Of a DNA stretch of 54,479 nucleotides, positions 22,501 to 34,266 are shown piece after piece. Source of the DNA: Gyrodactylus bullatarudis. Taxonomy: Eukaryota; Platyhelminthes; Monogenea; Gyrodactylidea; Gyrodactylidae. The notes below the pieces were generated by a model that saw nothing but the letters and a program-made list of their open reading frames with translations, was not told the DNA's origin and ran no database searches. Positions within the stretch are counted from its first letter, which is position 1. Every line of letters starts with the position of its first letter. The translations under genes were made by a program, and so were the position numbers. The stretch is taken from contig SSNU01000360.1 in NCBI GenBank assembly GCA_012064415.1, positions 1 to 54,479 of the forward strand. Reading direction: 5' to 3'.

Positions 22501-25500
22501 GAAGATAGAAGTTGTGGTTAATTTTCAAAATATCAAGGGAATTTTTCACCTTGAGGACGAATTTTAGATCGTCTGCAAATTTAAGGAGAACACCCTCTAT
22601 GTTTTCCGGGAGCTGAATATCAGCGAAGCAAATATTAAAGATAAGAGGGCCAATAGACGAACCTTGAGGAATTCCCGAATTTATTGGTTTAACCATGCTA
22701 TTGGTGGAGTTAAAAGAGACATATTGTTTCCTATTAGTTAAAAAGAACATAGTCAAATTAACTATATAAGGGTCAATATTCAGGTTAATAAGTTTATCTT
22801 TAATATACGAGAATTTCAATTTATCAAATGCCTTTGATATATCGATGAAATGCACTATCAAATAATTATTAAGTTTTTTCTTAAGCGGAGTTATGTAATT
22901 CATAAATTCGATCATATTAGTGGCAGTGCTTTTCCCAGTCAAGAACCCATGTTGGGTTTTATCTGGGAAAGGATTTGGCAATGCTTTTGAGATTTCATTT
23001 GTTAAAAAACGGTCCAGTATGGAAAGAAAAATATTTAAAGATGAAATTGGCCTTAGATCAGAGAAATCTGAGTATTTTTTAACCTTTGGAATAGGCGTTA
23101 TTTTAATAGTAAGCCATTCATTTGGAATTATGCATGATGAGATGCAATAATTCAAAAATTGGAGAGAGAGTAAGAGAACACCTCAGGCCAAAACATAAAA
23201 GTGCAGTTCAACACCATCTAGAGGCAACAGGTCACTCCGCAGATGCGTCGAACTTCAATCTTATACCAGGTCAATCCAACAGAATCGAGCAAGACCAGAC
23301 AAGCAAATTTGGGCTGAGAGCCATTTCATCACCAAGCTCAAACCAAATTTATGTGTCCAAAAGGAACTTGCAAATAAATTAGGATTCAAAGGTCGTGATG
23401 TCCACATCAAGAGCAAGCAGATTGCCAAGATCGGAAGAATTCTAAGGCTAGATGTTGGAACTCCTACTCAGTGCTCTACACAAATTGAGACAGAAAAAGA
23501 AACTGAAATTAATGAGACGTTAGCTAAAGCTGATAATCTTCTCTCTCAAATCCAGTGTACAGCCCCAGCAACTATTACAGAATTGGCAAAATGTGAAACC
23601 AGTGAGAAGTCAACAATAGTTGATAATCAAATTACCAGTCAACCTGTAATTAGTGATAAAAGAGAAAGGAAAAACTGCTCAACAACCAAAAGAAAACGAA
23701 AAAGGTACAGTGGGCAGTTACAAATTGACAACTTTCTCAAAAGGCAAAAGTAATTAGCAGATCAAGAGATGAATTTCACAGCAAGCTCTCCACCCTTCTG
23801 AAAGAAGTTGCGAAGCCAAAATGAACCAATGGAAGGTCCCAAATAGAGCATTGTAATAGTATTTATATGTTAACCGGGGTAGAGTCTGAAGAGACCCGGT
23901 GAAATACAACGTTTATCACTCAAATTTACGCTTGTTGTTCTCTAACCTTCCACATGAGTTTAGAATCTAACAATAATTTTTGAACACGCGCCAAGATATT
24001 TTAAATGAATTTTAATACGAAAAAGAACAAAATTAAGATTTTTAAATAGTTTTATGCAAAATTTTGAATGAAAATGGAGTATTTTTTTACAGGTTGAATG
24101 AAATTCATAGCAATTTAGGTAAACTATGATGGTTTTAGGGAAAACGTATTAATTTCTGATGCTTAGATGACCAATAATGAGTTGCAAAATAGATCTGATA
24201 GATATAACCCGTTGGGACTTTAAGGGTAAAAGGTAGATTAGAAATTTTATGACAATGATTCAAATCAGTTTATAAATAAAAAAATAAATTCATTCATGAA
24301 TAACATCGTCACCTGAAAAAAATATTTTTTTTTCCTCCAGATCCAAAATTTTCCAAATGGATATCCCTCCCCTTCCCTTCCTCTATGTCTTATGCATTCA
24401 ATTTTATTCTTTCACCATGATAAATTTCCCTTCCGAATTTCCATATGAGAGATATTATACCTAATTATTTATCCATGACAAAAGAAAATGAATAATTTTC
24501 CTCTTTTCCTCGGATAAGAAGATGAACACGGAAAGAAAGAACTAGAATGTTCATTCCAAACTAAAAGTATATAAGGTGTTTCCCACTTTTTTGATATTGT
24601 AAATAGTCTGCCAAGTTTACTACTACTATACCTTTTATAAGAACATATTTTATAAGCTTGCTTATCAATTTTATTTCTCCTAGGTAGAATGCAAACGTAA
24701 TGCCCCTTGGGCAAAAAGACATACGAAATGATACACACAATCTTCATCTTTGATATTCCAAAGTCAATTCCCTCTTATCTTATTAAACAAAAATGGCATC
24801 CAAATGTATGCCCATGTATCTGATATTATCATTATTAGATTAAACCGTTTGAGCTCATCTGAAGATTATGGTTTGCATGAAGTATGATTCTAAATCAATG
24901 AAATTTTGTTAATTCAAAATCTCTCGAAAATCTCTCGAGAGACTGACGGTAATTTGACGGTGCCTTTCAGCTTTCTTGTCTAATCTTGATACTTCCAACT
25001 TTGAAATCGATAAAAATTTTCAGTTCAAAGTTCGAAAAAATGGGCTTTTTGGCCCCAAATCGAAATTTGAAAAATAACCATATTTTTCATAAAAATAATT
25101 ATTTTTAAAGATTTTTTTCTTCAACTGGTAAAAGTGGGCAACATGAGTAGGATTCCAAAAAATCTTATGAAATATCGAGATTTCCGTAAGTATCATAGAT
25201 TCCCAACTTCATATCAATCAACTTTAGTCATGAAACATTTGAGCATCCTAAAACATTCCTGGAAGGGCCATTTTGTGAATTTTCAACTGGAAGCGCATTG
25301 TAAATTATGCATTCTAAAATTGGTTCATCGAAATATTTTGAGATAAACTCAGACATGAAGGAAACTGACTCTTAAAGAGCCAGAAGGTACATGGCTGAGA
25401 ACGTAAAAATGAGCATTTTCTAGATTCTGGCTAAGTTATCATTCGAAAGAATATTAGATTGTCTTTCAGAAAATGTAAATCGCAACTCTAATACCTCTTG

Positions 25501-28500
25501 ATTCATGTAAATTAACCAATCTATAGATATGTATATTAGAATCAAACTGTTTACATCTTATTATAGTAAAGATGATGTTATTTTCCAAAAAAAGGAGTCT
25601 CGTTAAAATAAGAATTATAATTATGTAATTACATAAACTTGGCAATACATTCGAATCCTATTGAGATTGACATTAGGAAACACACATCTAAAGAGTTTTG
25701 TGAAAATTCACACCTCATTATTTTTTCATCTTGTTGGCAAAGTGATTAAACAATGTCAGTTATGATTCTTGAAGAATAATAAATTTCTATTCAGTAGTTG
25801 TAAATATTGTAAAAATAAATCGAATATTCACATACAGATTAATTTAAAATTCCATGGGAAAGATACCCCAAATGATCGATGCATTTAAGAATTTTTCAAA
25901 AGTTTGCAAACAAAAAAAGTATAGAACTAGTTTTCAACATTAGTAATAGGAATTCTCTAGCAAGATGCAATGAAATTTTTTAACAGAATCTCGAAAAGGA
26001 AATCCACTTCTCTGATCCAAAGATACTTTTTTGGAAATTATTGTTTATGAAAAGATCATGTTTGCTAATTTATCAGTATTATCAATTAAAATTTAATTTT
26101 AAAACAAGAAACATGTGATTTAACAGGAACCAACTCTGGTCACGGGTTATTATCATATCCTTTGAAAATTAAGCCTTCTCACACCTAAGAATGATGTCTC
26201 ATAATTTTGAAGACCAGGGTCGAAATCGGGGTTCATTCAGATAAGAAAAAAGTCATAAACTCATTTTATGTGAAAAATTATTATTAGTTTTTACCAAAAC
26301 GCAGATTTAAACACGACAAATTAATTAGTAAAGCATGATTTCTTCAATAGCTTAAAAACAAAAAAAATTGAAAATTAAAAACAAAAAGCTTAGATTCAGA
26401 ATTTCTAGGTCTTATAAGTCTATCATTGTAGCCTATAGAACTGTTGACTCCAACTAAACCCAAGAAAAGTTTTCCTATCAAAATTGGGCTTCTATTCTCC
26501 CAGACCGTATTACCTTATGTACTCTTAATGATTACATAATTTCTTATTAAGCTCACTAGCGTTTCATGGGTTATAAACAAAAGCTTGTAAGTGGATTTCT
26601 TCAAAGATTAAATAAAATTTTCAATACAAATTCTAGTGAATTCTAAATGCATCATGGTAGGAATTTCTGTTTACATAATTATAATATAAAGACAATTTGT
26701 AATGATTGATTGAAAACACATTATCTGAACACGTTTGAGTGGAAATAAGGAAAATGCATTTACAAATAATCAAAATAATATTCACTTGACTAATCTTTTT
26801 GGTAATTTGATAAAATTAATACCAAAGGCGCTTAATTTCAAGATTTCTGTTACTATTGTAGGTTTAATATTCAAGGGTTCTGTTATGGGTCATAGTCTGG
26901 GCAGATGTGAATTATCATAAAGGTTACAGTAATGGTCGAAAGTCCAAGGAAACACAGCTCGGTGATGATTACAAAATAGTTTAGGAAGAAAAAAGGTGAT
27001 GGAAGTTATTTGAATAATTATAATTACAAGATTTTAGCATAAAATGACATTCTCAGATTTTGTATATTACCGAATTCCACGTTGATTATTCAATTTTTTG
27101 CTAGTGTTTTTAAAGCTACACCCAGATTCATGAGAAAGAAGGTGATGCCAGTTATTATGCGTTACATTTCATGGCAGATGCTTTGAAATAAATTTTTCAC
27201 AAATGTAATAATAATAATTTGTAAAGTTGTGATACAGTAAAATATCCAGAAAAGTATACAAAGTGTGTATTACACACGCACTCAATTCCGAGGAAGTAAA
27301 CATAAAGAAGCGTTATTCAGGTCGATTTTTCATCAATCACTTTCATTTTTTAGTAAATCTGTCGTGTAAAAGCTGATGAGTATATCATAGAATAATGCAC
27401 ATTACACTTTCAACAAACTTCGCATTTCTCTAAGTCATCTAGAAATAAATCCATTGTAAGGAAATAAGTTTAGCCAATAAAAAGAAAGATTTAATTGACT
27501 AGAAATATTTCGTTCTAGATGCTTAGGTAAAATATCCCACAGGAACGTCTGATTTGATAATGGATCCCTGAGAGTCTGCAGATTCACTGTTACTAGTGAA
27601 TAGCTAATCAGGGAGTCTGATTTACTAGGGAGTCTACAGACTCACATAAGTTTCCATAATCACTGTAACATATATATATAGAATATAAGTAAACTTGAAT
27701 TAATTATAAAGGCATTTCCAAATTAATACGAGTATTTTCAAAAAAAGTGCTATGCAATGTGTGAATACGAGAAAAAAGTGTGCGCTTGATTTTCCATGCA
27801 GCTATAGATGGCTTCTAAAGTATCCCATAGAAAGAATATCGATTCATGTTAATCAAGAAAGAAAGAATTTATTTCTACTTAACAAGGTTTCAGTAGAAAC
27901 AAGCCTCCTGAATCTTTTAAATTGAATAAAACCATTAGTAATTTTTGGTCTAAATTTTATTCTATAGACTTTATTTGTTGCTTACAATGATGGAATGAAA
28001 TAAAATTTTCCAATCATGTTCACTTTGGAATTTTGTAGAAGGACTAAAGCCACCTGTAGATTTATTTGAAAGAATCCACAAGGCCTTGATGAGAATGGGA
28101 AAATATGATTTTCAATTTTGATCCTCTTCATGCAGAATGAAAGGCTTTACGGAATGATTTTTAAAAGCACAATTATTATTTCAATTAAATCTACAGGTGA
28201 CTTTAGTCATTTTACTGTATGTTTGATGTAAATTCTTAAATTTCCGATTTTCAACTTTGATCAAAATCTAACCTAGTTCCTTGAGAGGATTCTAATGGTG
28301 AATAGAACATTATCTCTTAACCCCATAATGTCCGACTGAGACACATTTTGTATTACTAATCACTGATAACTAGGGCAGTAACTTTGCTAACTTTGCTATT
28401 TTGAATATGATGGATAGAATTTTAATATGAATTTTGCTCTTCTAAGCCTTATGATAGTCGAGATAATTTTGCTAAATGTTTGCCATTAAAATATGCCATT

Positions 28501-30839
28501 CCCATTTATTGCAATTGCTAATATTTTTCCGCAAGCCTACCATAGATAATGCCTAGATTTAAACTTAGGCTTAAACTTCTTTTTCCTTTTAGGAAGAAAT
28601 CATAATAAGATCTTTCCTAAGTGAAAAGAGTTTTCTCAAGAATGGAATAATTTAGTCAAAAAATAAGAATTTCAAACAAGAAAATAAAAAAAATATATTT
28701 TATATTGTATGAAAATAGAAGTTGAACAAATTTGATACTTTTATACATTTTTGGTAATTTTTCTGAGAAATATACCCTCTGAGTTACTGCTCTACTGATT
28801 ACTGATCAGATCGGTTTTTGATGTTGAATGCCAAAGAATGAAATTTCGACTTTATTATCTTTTCCAAAAACATAACTCAAAATATCTTGCATTTTATACA
28901 GAATTATTGAAATCAAGACATTCTCTGATAATCCTTTAAATGATATGAAATGCAGAGTCTGTCATTGGAAAAAAATACTTGTATAAAGTATAAAAAACTG
29001 GTTTATTTATTGCTAAATCATCTGTATGAAAAGTTTCATATGCATCATCGACAAACACACGAAGGTAAATGCATTTTATGCGCACATATAAAAAAACCCT
29101 GAGGGAAAAAGAGACACTGATCTATATTGGCACACTTTATCGGGGGGAGGGAGAGTAGTTTGCCTTATTTCTAATTTTTATATGATTTTAGAGTGGATTA
29201 TGCAGGAGGTGAATTCAGGGTTGATAGTAGAACACGTACGGATAAATCCGTATTTATCGACTGAAAAACTATCAGGCATTAAATCTGTAAGTAGGAAATA
29301 ATCTTTAATAAAATTTCTACAAGTTTTCAATATTTTCATCAAGAAATCGAATTCGATCAAGATTTGCTAAAATTGAATTTTTCAAAATTTCGTGAAACTG
29401 GACGTCATGATCTTAGATACCAAGAAATCTTGATCAAATACTATTTCTTGATAAAGAAAATTGAGAATTTTGTGAAAATCATAAACTCTCATCTTCATAT
29501 TAGAAGCCACTCAACCAGCTGCTACGTTGAGTGATCTTTTGATTATAAACTCGAAAAGAAATCCGAACAACTTACGAGAATACTTACTTTATTGCTGGAA
29601 TTTAGTACTCAGATCATGTTTTGCCCATTTTTCTCCACAATATCCCACGGACATGATAAAACAACGGAATAGACCATAAAGGCCCTTTTGATGATAAGAT
29701 TACTATTTTCGACAATAAAACTTAAGAAACTCATTAAATGGCCAAGAAATTCCGGATTTTAGTCATTGCGTACTAGAGCACCGCTTTTCTTCTTAAGATA
29801 TTTTTTAGAAAAAATATTAAGAAGATGATGCCAAGCGTTTCACAAATAAGGCCTTTATTTCGGGCATACTCATCAGTGTGATACATGCCATATAAGTACA
29901 AATTTACAAAAATTGATATCCAACTTTCATTGGTTATGTACGAAAAATTGTTTAAATGTTAAAAATACTGATGAGTCCTGGAAACAGGAATAGTCCAATC
30001 AAAAATGAATATTTCCGAAACCAATGAAAGTTGGATATCAATTTTTGTAAATTTGTACTTATATGGCATGTATCACACTGATGAGTATGCCCGAAATAAA
30101 GGCCTTATTTGTGAAACGCTTGGCATCATCTTCTTAATTTTTTTTTACAATGATAACTTCGGTGACTCAGCTCAAAACTAAGGTTACCCAACACCTCTCT
30201 GAAATATTTATTCACACGCAGAAGTATATTCAGGTTCCAACAATGAGCTCGAATATGTAACTAAAACTTTGTGGGAATATATCTAGATCAGCACACGTAG
30301 ATATATTTTGAGATATTTTGTACTTGAATAGAGTTTACAGCAAAACTTTTAGCATTATTCAATTTGCCAGTGTTTTCTGATTACCAAAGACCGTGTGAAT
30401 CTTTCTATTTCGATAATATTTACAAAAAAAGCAGTACTCTATTGAATCAATACAAAATAATACTTAGAACTGATGATTCTATCAGAAAAAAATATACAAA
30501 GATGAGGTTACAAATTGCATTGATTAGTTGAACTATAATTGTGATTCAAAACTCACCATTTGTTAGATTTTTGTTCTTCTGCTCAAAAATGAAGCAGCTA
30601 ACATTTGGACAATACTGGCAAATATCATATTCCAGTTCATTATCAGGATTGAGGCATTTGTACTCGTAGCCATTACGAATATTTTCAACGTAGACAATTC
30701 TTGAGGGCCAATAATTCTTTGGACGAATTTTCACCTCAAAATCTGCTAATGAAATAACTGCATTGTGGAATAAGGAAAAATCTATCAAGAGGACAATCTT
30801 AAGAAATCCAAGTACACCATGTGCCATACTGGATGGCAT
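16535..30839 (-). CDS. Unrecognised type I single-pass membrane protein (six exons)
   Basis: Six minus-strand exons fit together: 30839-30557 (phase 1 out), 20819-20521 (phase 1 in, 0 out), 19939-19685, 18893-18738, 18674-18489 and 16678-16535, the rest in phase 0. The last reads 47 codons to a TGA. Donors are gtgagt, gtgagt, gtaagt, gtaagt and gtacgt. The 440-residue product has an N-terminal hydrophobic signal (GFLKIVLLIDFSLFH), an extracellular part with several Cys and N-glycosylation sites (NVS, NGT, NQS, NFT), and one membrane helix (YLLGILFFSFLSSISLFIW) formed across the junction of exons 4 and 5. A tail of about 100 residues follows, rich in Arg, Lys and Tyr (YPDLMKMYGPYMG). No known domain is visible. 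Joining exon 1 across a 9.7-kb intron rests on matching phase and splice signals. A further small exon may exist between 16679 and 18488. Confidence 0.62.
18020..18150 (-). mobile_element. tRNA-derived SINE in the last intron of the membrane-protein gene
   Basis: On the minus strand a tRNA-like head shows an A box (TGGCCTAGTGGATAG) and, 33 bases on, a B-box-like GGGTTCACA. A body containing CACTTTGCTAGTAGGTTTA follows. The same body recurs at about 48460-48525 in a copy whose other end holds a hammerhead core. It does not fold as a complete tRNA, so a retroposon is more likely than a tRNA gene. Confidence 0.55.
19371..19410 (-). ncRNA. Hammerhead ribozyme core in intron 3 of the membrane-protein gene
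   Basis: Minus strand: GAGU, CUGAUGA (19406-19400), an 8-nt stem II segment GAACCGUU, GAAA (19391-19388), and a five-pair stem III UAAAAGCUUUAU. A UH cleavage site follows (after 19375), then ACUA, which restores three pairs of stem I. All invariant core bases are present. It lies on the sense strand of the host gene. Confidence 0.55.
21317..21356 (-). ncRNA. Hammerhead ribozyme core in left PLE terminal repeat
   Basis: Minus strand: GAGU, CUGAAGA (21352-21346; position 7 may be any base), the 8-nt segment GACCCGGU, GAAA (21337-21334), and a stem III of AUA pairing with UAU around an ACAACGUU-like loop. The cleavage triplet AUC comes next, then ACUC, which pairs fully with GAGU. It is the mirror of the core at 23882-23921 and lies on the sense strand of the membrane-protein gene. 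Confidence 0.55.
21957..23150 (-). mobile_element. 5'-truncated LINE inserted inside the PLE GIY-YIG domain
   Basis: A minus-strand reverse transcriptase reads for 313 residues (23155-22214) with the non-LTR motifs LRPIS, FIDISKAFDK (motif A), SGIPQGSSIGPLIF (motif B) and FADD (motif C). An in-frame TAA at 22214 is followed by more readable LINE sequence down to about 22090, so the copy is dead. No endonuclease domain remains. A short T run at 21957-21964 is the expected 3' poly(A) on this strand. A target-site duplication is not obvious. Confidence 0.75.
22214..23155 (-). pseudogene. LINE reverse transcriptase fragment
   Basis: Open reading part of the LINE above: palm and finger motifs are complete (D in motif A, FADD in motif C), but the ORF lacks the N-terminal endonuclease. 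It stops at a nonsense codon (LVLSYLD then TAA, where related LINEs continue). It would have made a non-LTR RT that copies RNA at a nicked target. Its start codon is simply the first Met after the truncation and has no meaning. Confidence 0.75.
23882..23921 (+). ncRNA. Hammerhead ribozyme core in right PLE terminal repeat
   Basis: Plus-strand copy of the same 40-nt core: GAGU at 23882-23885, CUGAAGA at 23886-23892, GAAA at 23901-23904, and ACUC at 23918-23921 closing stem I. It is oriented with the PLE ORF, whose stop lies 130 bases upstream. Confidence 0.55.
24131..29811. other. Large part of intron 1 of the membrane-protein gene
   Basis: No convincing exon, RNA or intact element is seen here. 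Recognisable pieces are a half copy of MITE family A (24890-25218), a repeat block at about 27498-27570 (GACTAGAAATATTTCGTTCT, also at 43548-43640), and family A-like termini near 29480-29505. A 92-codon minus-strand reading frame at 24469-24747 has no family features. Confidence 0.45.
29840..29881 (-). ncRNA. Hammerhead ribozyme core, left arm of foldback
   Basis: Minus strand: UCACA, CUGAUGA (29876-29870), GUAUGCCC, GAAA, then a stem III formed by AUAA and UUAU around AGGCC. A UU cleavage site follows, then UGUGA, giving five perfect stem I pairs. All invariant bases are present; stem II is minimal. It is sense with respect to the host gene intron. Confidence 0.6.
30073..30114 (+). ncRNA. 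Hammerhead ribozyme core, right arm of foldback
   Basis: Exact mirror of the left-arm core: UCACA 30073-30077, CUGAUGA 30078-30084, GAAA 30093-30096, predicted cleavage after 30109, UGUGA 30110-30114. Confidence 0.6.
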
Positions 30840-33800
30840 GATAAAAATAAAAATAATGGTTTAATTCATCCTCATATCTATGATTTTTCGTGTGCTTTCC
30901 TATTCAAGAAGCCTTCCTAGATGAAGAAGGATTCCTATTGGTCCATTTGGATTGACAAATGAGAATAGAATATCTTGATTTTAATTAATTAAAAACCAAT
31001 ACAATTCTAATGACTATGGAATTTTTTAGTCGTAGATTCCAATTATAGTTAGAAAGCATAGGATGTCTGAATAAGAAGGAAAAAATATATCAGAGGGTAA
31101 TTAAATTTTGGGAGAATAATCCTACCTAATAAACCAACAAAATTTTATGGTTACTTAACCCACCTCATAATTTAGGTTTTATTTAATTCTTATTTACTCT
31201 TCTTTCCCTCTCTTGTCCCGATGGCCATAAAGAAAAATATTCAAACAAAAAAATCATTCAACTGACAAAATCATCTGACCACAGAGAATGAGTTTAGAAT
31301 TTCTACGCTTAAAGAACCTATTCGAGAGAGTTCCTGAATCATTTGAGTAACTACCCAAGGCTGAGAATTCATTATTTTTATAAAAAAAACTCTCTGGATG
31401 ACATGGAAGACAATTCTTTCAAGATTCGCAATGAAATGAGATAATATAAAGGAATCGAATTCGGCCAAAAAAGTAAAACTTTTAAATTTTTGGGATGAAC
31501 GCAAAATTCGATGGTTTCATTTCGAAATTTTCGTCGATTCAAGGACTTTCTAAATAGAAATTTTAACGGAGTCACGATTACTGTTTTGCATTAATTTTCA
31601 TTTAAAGCTTCTTGACATGAAAATGAGAATTGAGTACTCTGTTTTTTCCTCTGGAAAGACAGAAAAATTTATATTTCAATTTGTAAGATGATATGATTTA
31701 TTTTTGTTGAAATAAATTTTTTTTCTCAAATTCGATGCCGGGGAAATCACTTATCTTGCCTCAGAGATCTATGATTTTTACAGAAATCTCGAGTTTTTCA
31801 TCAAGAATTCGAATTTTTTAAAGATTTTTTTGAATCCTACTCATGTTGACCTCTTTTACCATTAGTATCAAGATTAGACAAGAAAGCTGAATAGCAACGT
31901 CAAATTATTGACAACTTCCCCATTTTCAAGAGATTTCGAATAATCGAAATTTCATTGATTTTCAACTAGTGAAAATGATCAAAAAATCGAATTTCAGCTC
32001 CCAAACGATAATAAGGCCATGCATCAGATAAGATTCAGCTGAATAAATTTTCTAGTCTAATCCTGATCTTGAAAGACCTCTTTTGATTAACCTCAAACTT
32101 TAAAATCAATAAAATTTTTGAGTTTAAAGTTTGAAAAAATGGGCTTTTGGCACCAAATCGAAATTTGAAAAATGGCCATATTTTTCATTAAAAATATTTT
32201 TTTCAGAATTTATTTCTTCAAATGGTAAAAGTGGGCAACATGAGTAGGATTCCAGAAAATCTTTAACAAATTCAAATTCTTAAAAAATCGAGATTTCTGT
32301 AAAAATCATAGATTCCCAACTTATTAACTATTAGTTTTAATTTATAAGCTAGTAGGAGTAAAGAAACAATCCAAACATGTCTGACAGGCAAAGATACTGA
32401 GACACCGTTTACACCAGACCACTGAACCAACTCTCCATTCTTGTCATATTCTTTTATAAATTCATAGATTAGATACTTTCTTTGCAGTGCACCCTCATCT
32501 TTAGTTAATGAATTACAATCAATATAAATTTATTTATTTATTTGGTTAAAAGATAATTTAACAGAGTTTATGTTCGATCAAATGCACCATTAATCAATGC
32601 AAAAACACAACTTGTTCAAATATAGATACAATCTATTATATACATAGATGGTAGATTTTTATTTGAAATGTAATTGTCTGTTTATCTGGGACAATTAAAA
32701 AGGTATAGGCAAATTACAAATCTGATCAAAAACTTTTTGAGTGAGAGCCTTCCAATGGTAGTAGAAAATTGAGTGGTCATGTGACTTACGAAAGTTGTAT
32801 TGTCCATTCGGCGCATAATTTGAATGTACAAATTGTCAAACGCCCTTAAGGGGATATTCCACCTCTATTCAAGAGCTCGTTGTATGGTCCAAGAAACAGT
32901 GTAAATAGATCATCTGTTAATTTTCTTCAATGAACCGCTTAGTAGACCAGACCCATAATCGAGAAAAATTAGCGATTTTTAGGGATAGATAGGTTTTAGA
33001 TCATGGCTGTAATGATTAATAGAGATTTTCGTCTTTTAAATTCCTGTTTTGAACTTTAAAAACTGTATAACTTTTATACTGATGACGTTGAATTTCCTGA
33101 GATCAAAAAATCAACACCAAACCTGCTCTGGGATGTAAAAATTGAGAGAAAATCTCAGAAATCAACTCCATTTTATTCACATTCACCAGTTTCAGTAGAT
33201 TCAGTGTGTGGAAAAAGAGTTTATTAGCTCGTAAATAATGATGGGTGTTTTCCAGTGAATTGCATTACAAAAATACTACTGCTAATTATAAAATGTATGG
33301 TCTTTCTGATTTTCTTCCCTATAATTTCATTCTGTAATTATAGCGTAGATATTTTATGAGATTGTCTGAAATTGATTTAATAGTATTATAGATTTATTTT
33401 CTTCGCCTATAGTTTAAGATATAGATTTGTACTAGAATAATTATAATTCATGTAATCTAGAAAAAAATTCAATATGTCTATCAGAGTAGGACAAATTTTT
33501 CAACTTTTCCCAGCCTTAATCTCATTTTGAAGATTATCGAAAACTAAGCATTTTCCCATAAAACCATACGTTTTCAAGTTTGTTCTGATATACAAAATCT
33601 CGATTGAAAATGAAAATTTTTGAATGAATTTCACTACGAGTAAGAACAAAATTAAGATTTTGATTATTTTAGGGAAAATGGGATTTTTGTATAACAGAAC
33701 ATGAAAAATTTTCATTTTGATTCTCAAAAATGTGCTTTCATGGTTAAAACATCAATTTTTGACTAAGGCATGGAACATTGTTCGGGGAAAATAAAATATC

Positions 33801-34266
33801 TATTCTCTTTGTCATTTTCAACCCAAAATCTCAAGATTTAATTAAACCAATAATTCATTTTCAAATATTAATCAAGATAAATGATTCTATAGAACAGCTA
33901 TCTTCTTTCTGAAAGAATTCAGAAAAGTTATCATTACCGAAAAATTATTAATAGAAATTTCGGTTATACAGTGTAAATTGGTTACAAAAAAATTTTTATC
34001 AGCCCAAATTATTACTGTAAAAATTTCGAAGTTTCTCTATTCATAAGAACTCTGAACATTTGACCTTGTACAACATGATCGAATGATAGAGCGAAGATCT
34101 TAGTTAATTCAAAGAGAATTCCTATCAAATGAGTGGTGAACAAAGTATTTTCTATAGTGCTTGAATGAATCACTAAAATGAAATGAGATAAAAATGACCT
34201 AGTGTGACTCTAAACTGTAGACTGCATGGTCTTGACAAAAATGTAAACAACTACTTTTATAATTGA
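30840..34266. other. Intergenic, upstream of the membrane-protein gene
   Basis: Promoter sequence of the membrane-protein gene should lie at the left end. A decayed MITE family A copy spans about 31765-32320, with mirrored TATGATTTTTACAGAAATCTC termini. A family C repeat lies at about 33490-33790. No exon or RNA gene is recognised. Confidence 0.5.

Larger units (their letters stand above)
21226..23974 (+). mobile_element. Penelope-like element, 3' half, with inverted 225-bp terminal repeats
   Basis: The element is flanked by a 12-bp target-site duplication. Inverted repeats 21264-21488 and 23750-23974 are nearly identical, and each contains a hammerhead core. Between them lies the end of a PLE ORF on the plus strand: a thumb-like segment (LKRDGYPENFI near 21625), a frameshift near 21680, then the GIY-YIG start (CSCGSSYVGQTTRSL, ending near 21955). 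After a LINE insertion the domain continues from about 23155 (EHLRPKHKSAVQHHLEATGH). It ends with a basic tail stopping at TAA 23751-23753, just inside the right repeat. The reverse-transcriptase core is missing, so this copy is dead. Confidence 0.75.
21085..24130. mobile_element. Older palindromic repeat (family C) split by a PLE insertion
   Basis: Left part 21085-21225 and right part 23987-24130 are the two halves of a repeat also present at about 33490-33790 and, inverted, 43050-43435. They are separated by the element at 21226-23974, with the 12-bp direct repeat AATTTTTGAACA on both sides (21214-21225 and 23975-23986). Confidence 0.6.
29812..30145. mobile_element. Foldback element with two identical hammerhead cores
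   Basis: The arms 29816-29935 and 30019-30142 are perfect or near-perfect inverted copies separated by 83 bp. Each arm contains a full 42-nt hammerhead core pointing outward, and the loop holds a decayed third one (CTGATGAGTCC at 29968). The sequence after the core (GCTTGGCATC) matches the PLE-linked copy at 38580, so this is a head-to-head pair of PLE terminal repeats without internal sequence. Confidence 0.7.

Noticed and set aside
22920..23150. Plus-strand ORF over the LINE
   Set aside because: It is the antisense shadow of the reverse transcriptase.
24469..24747. 92-codon minus-strand reading frame
   Set aside because: Composition and lack of splice-consistent neighbours or family motifs argue against a gene.
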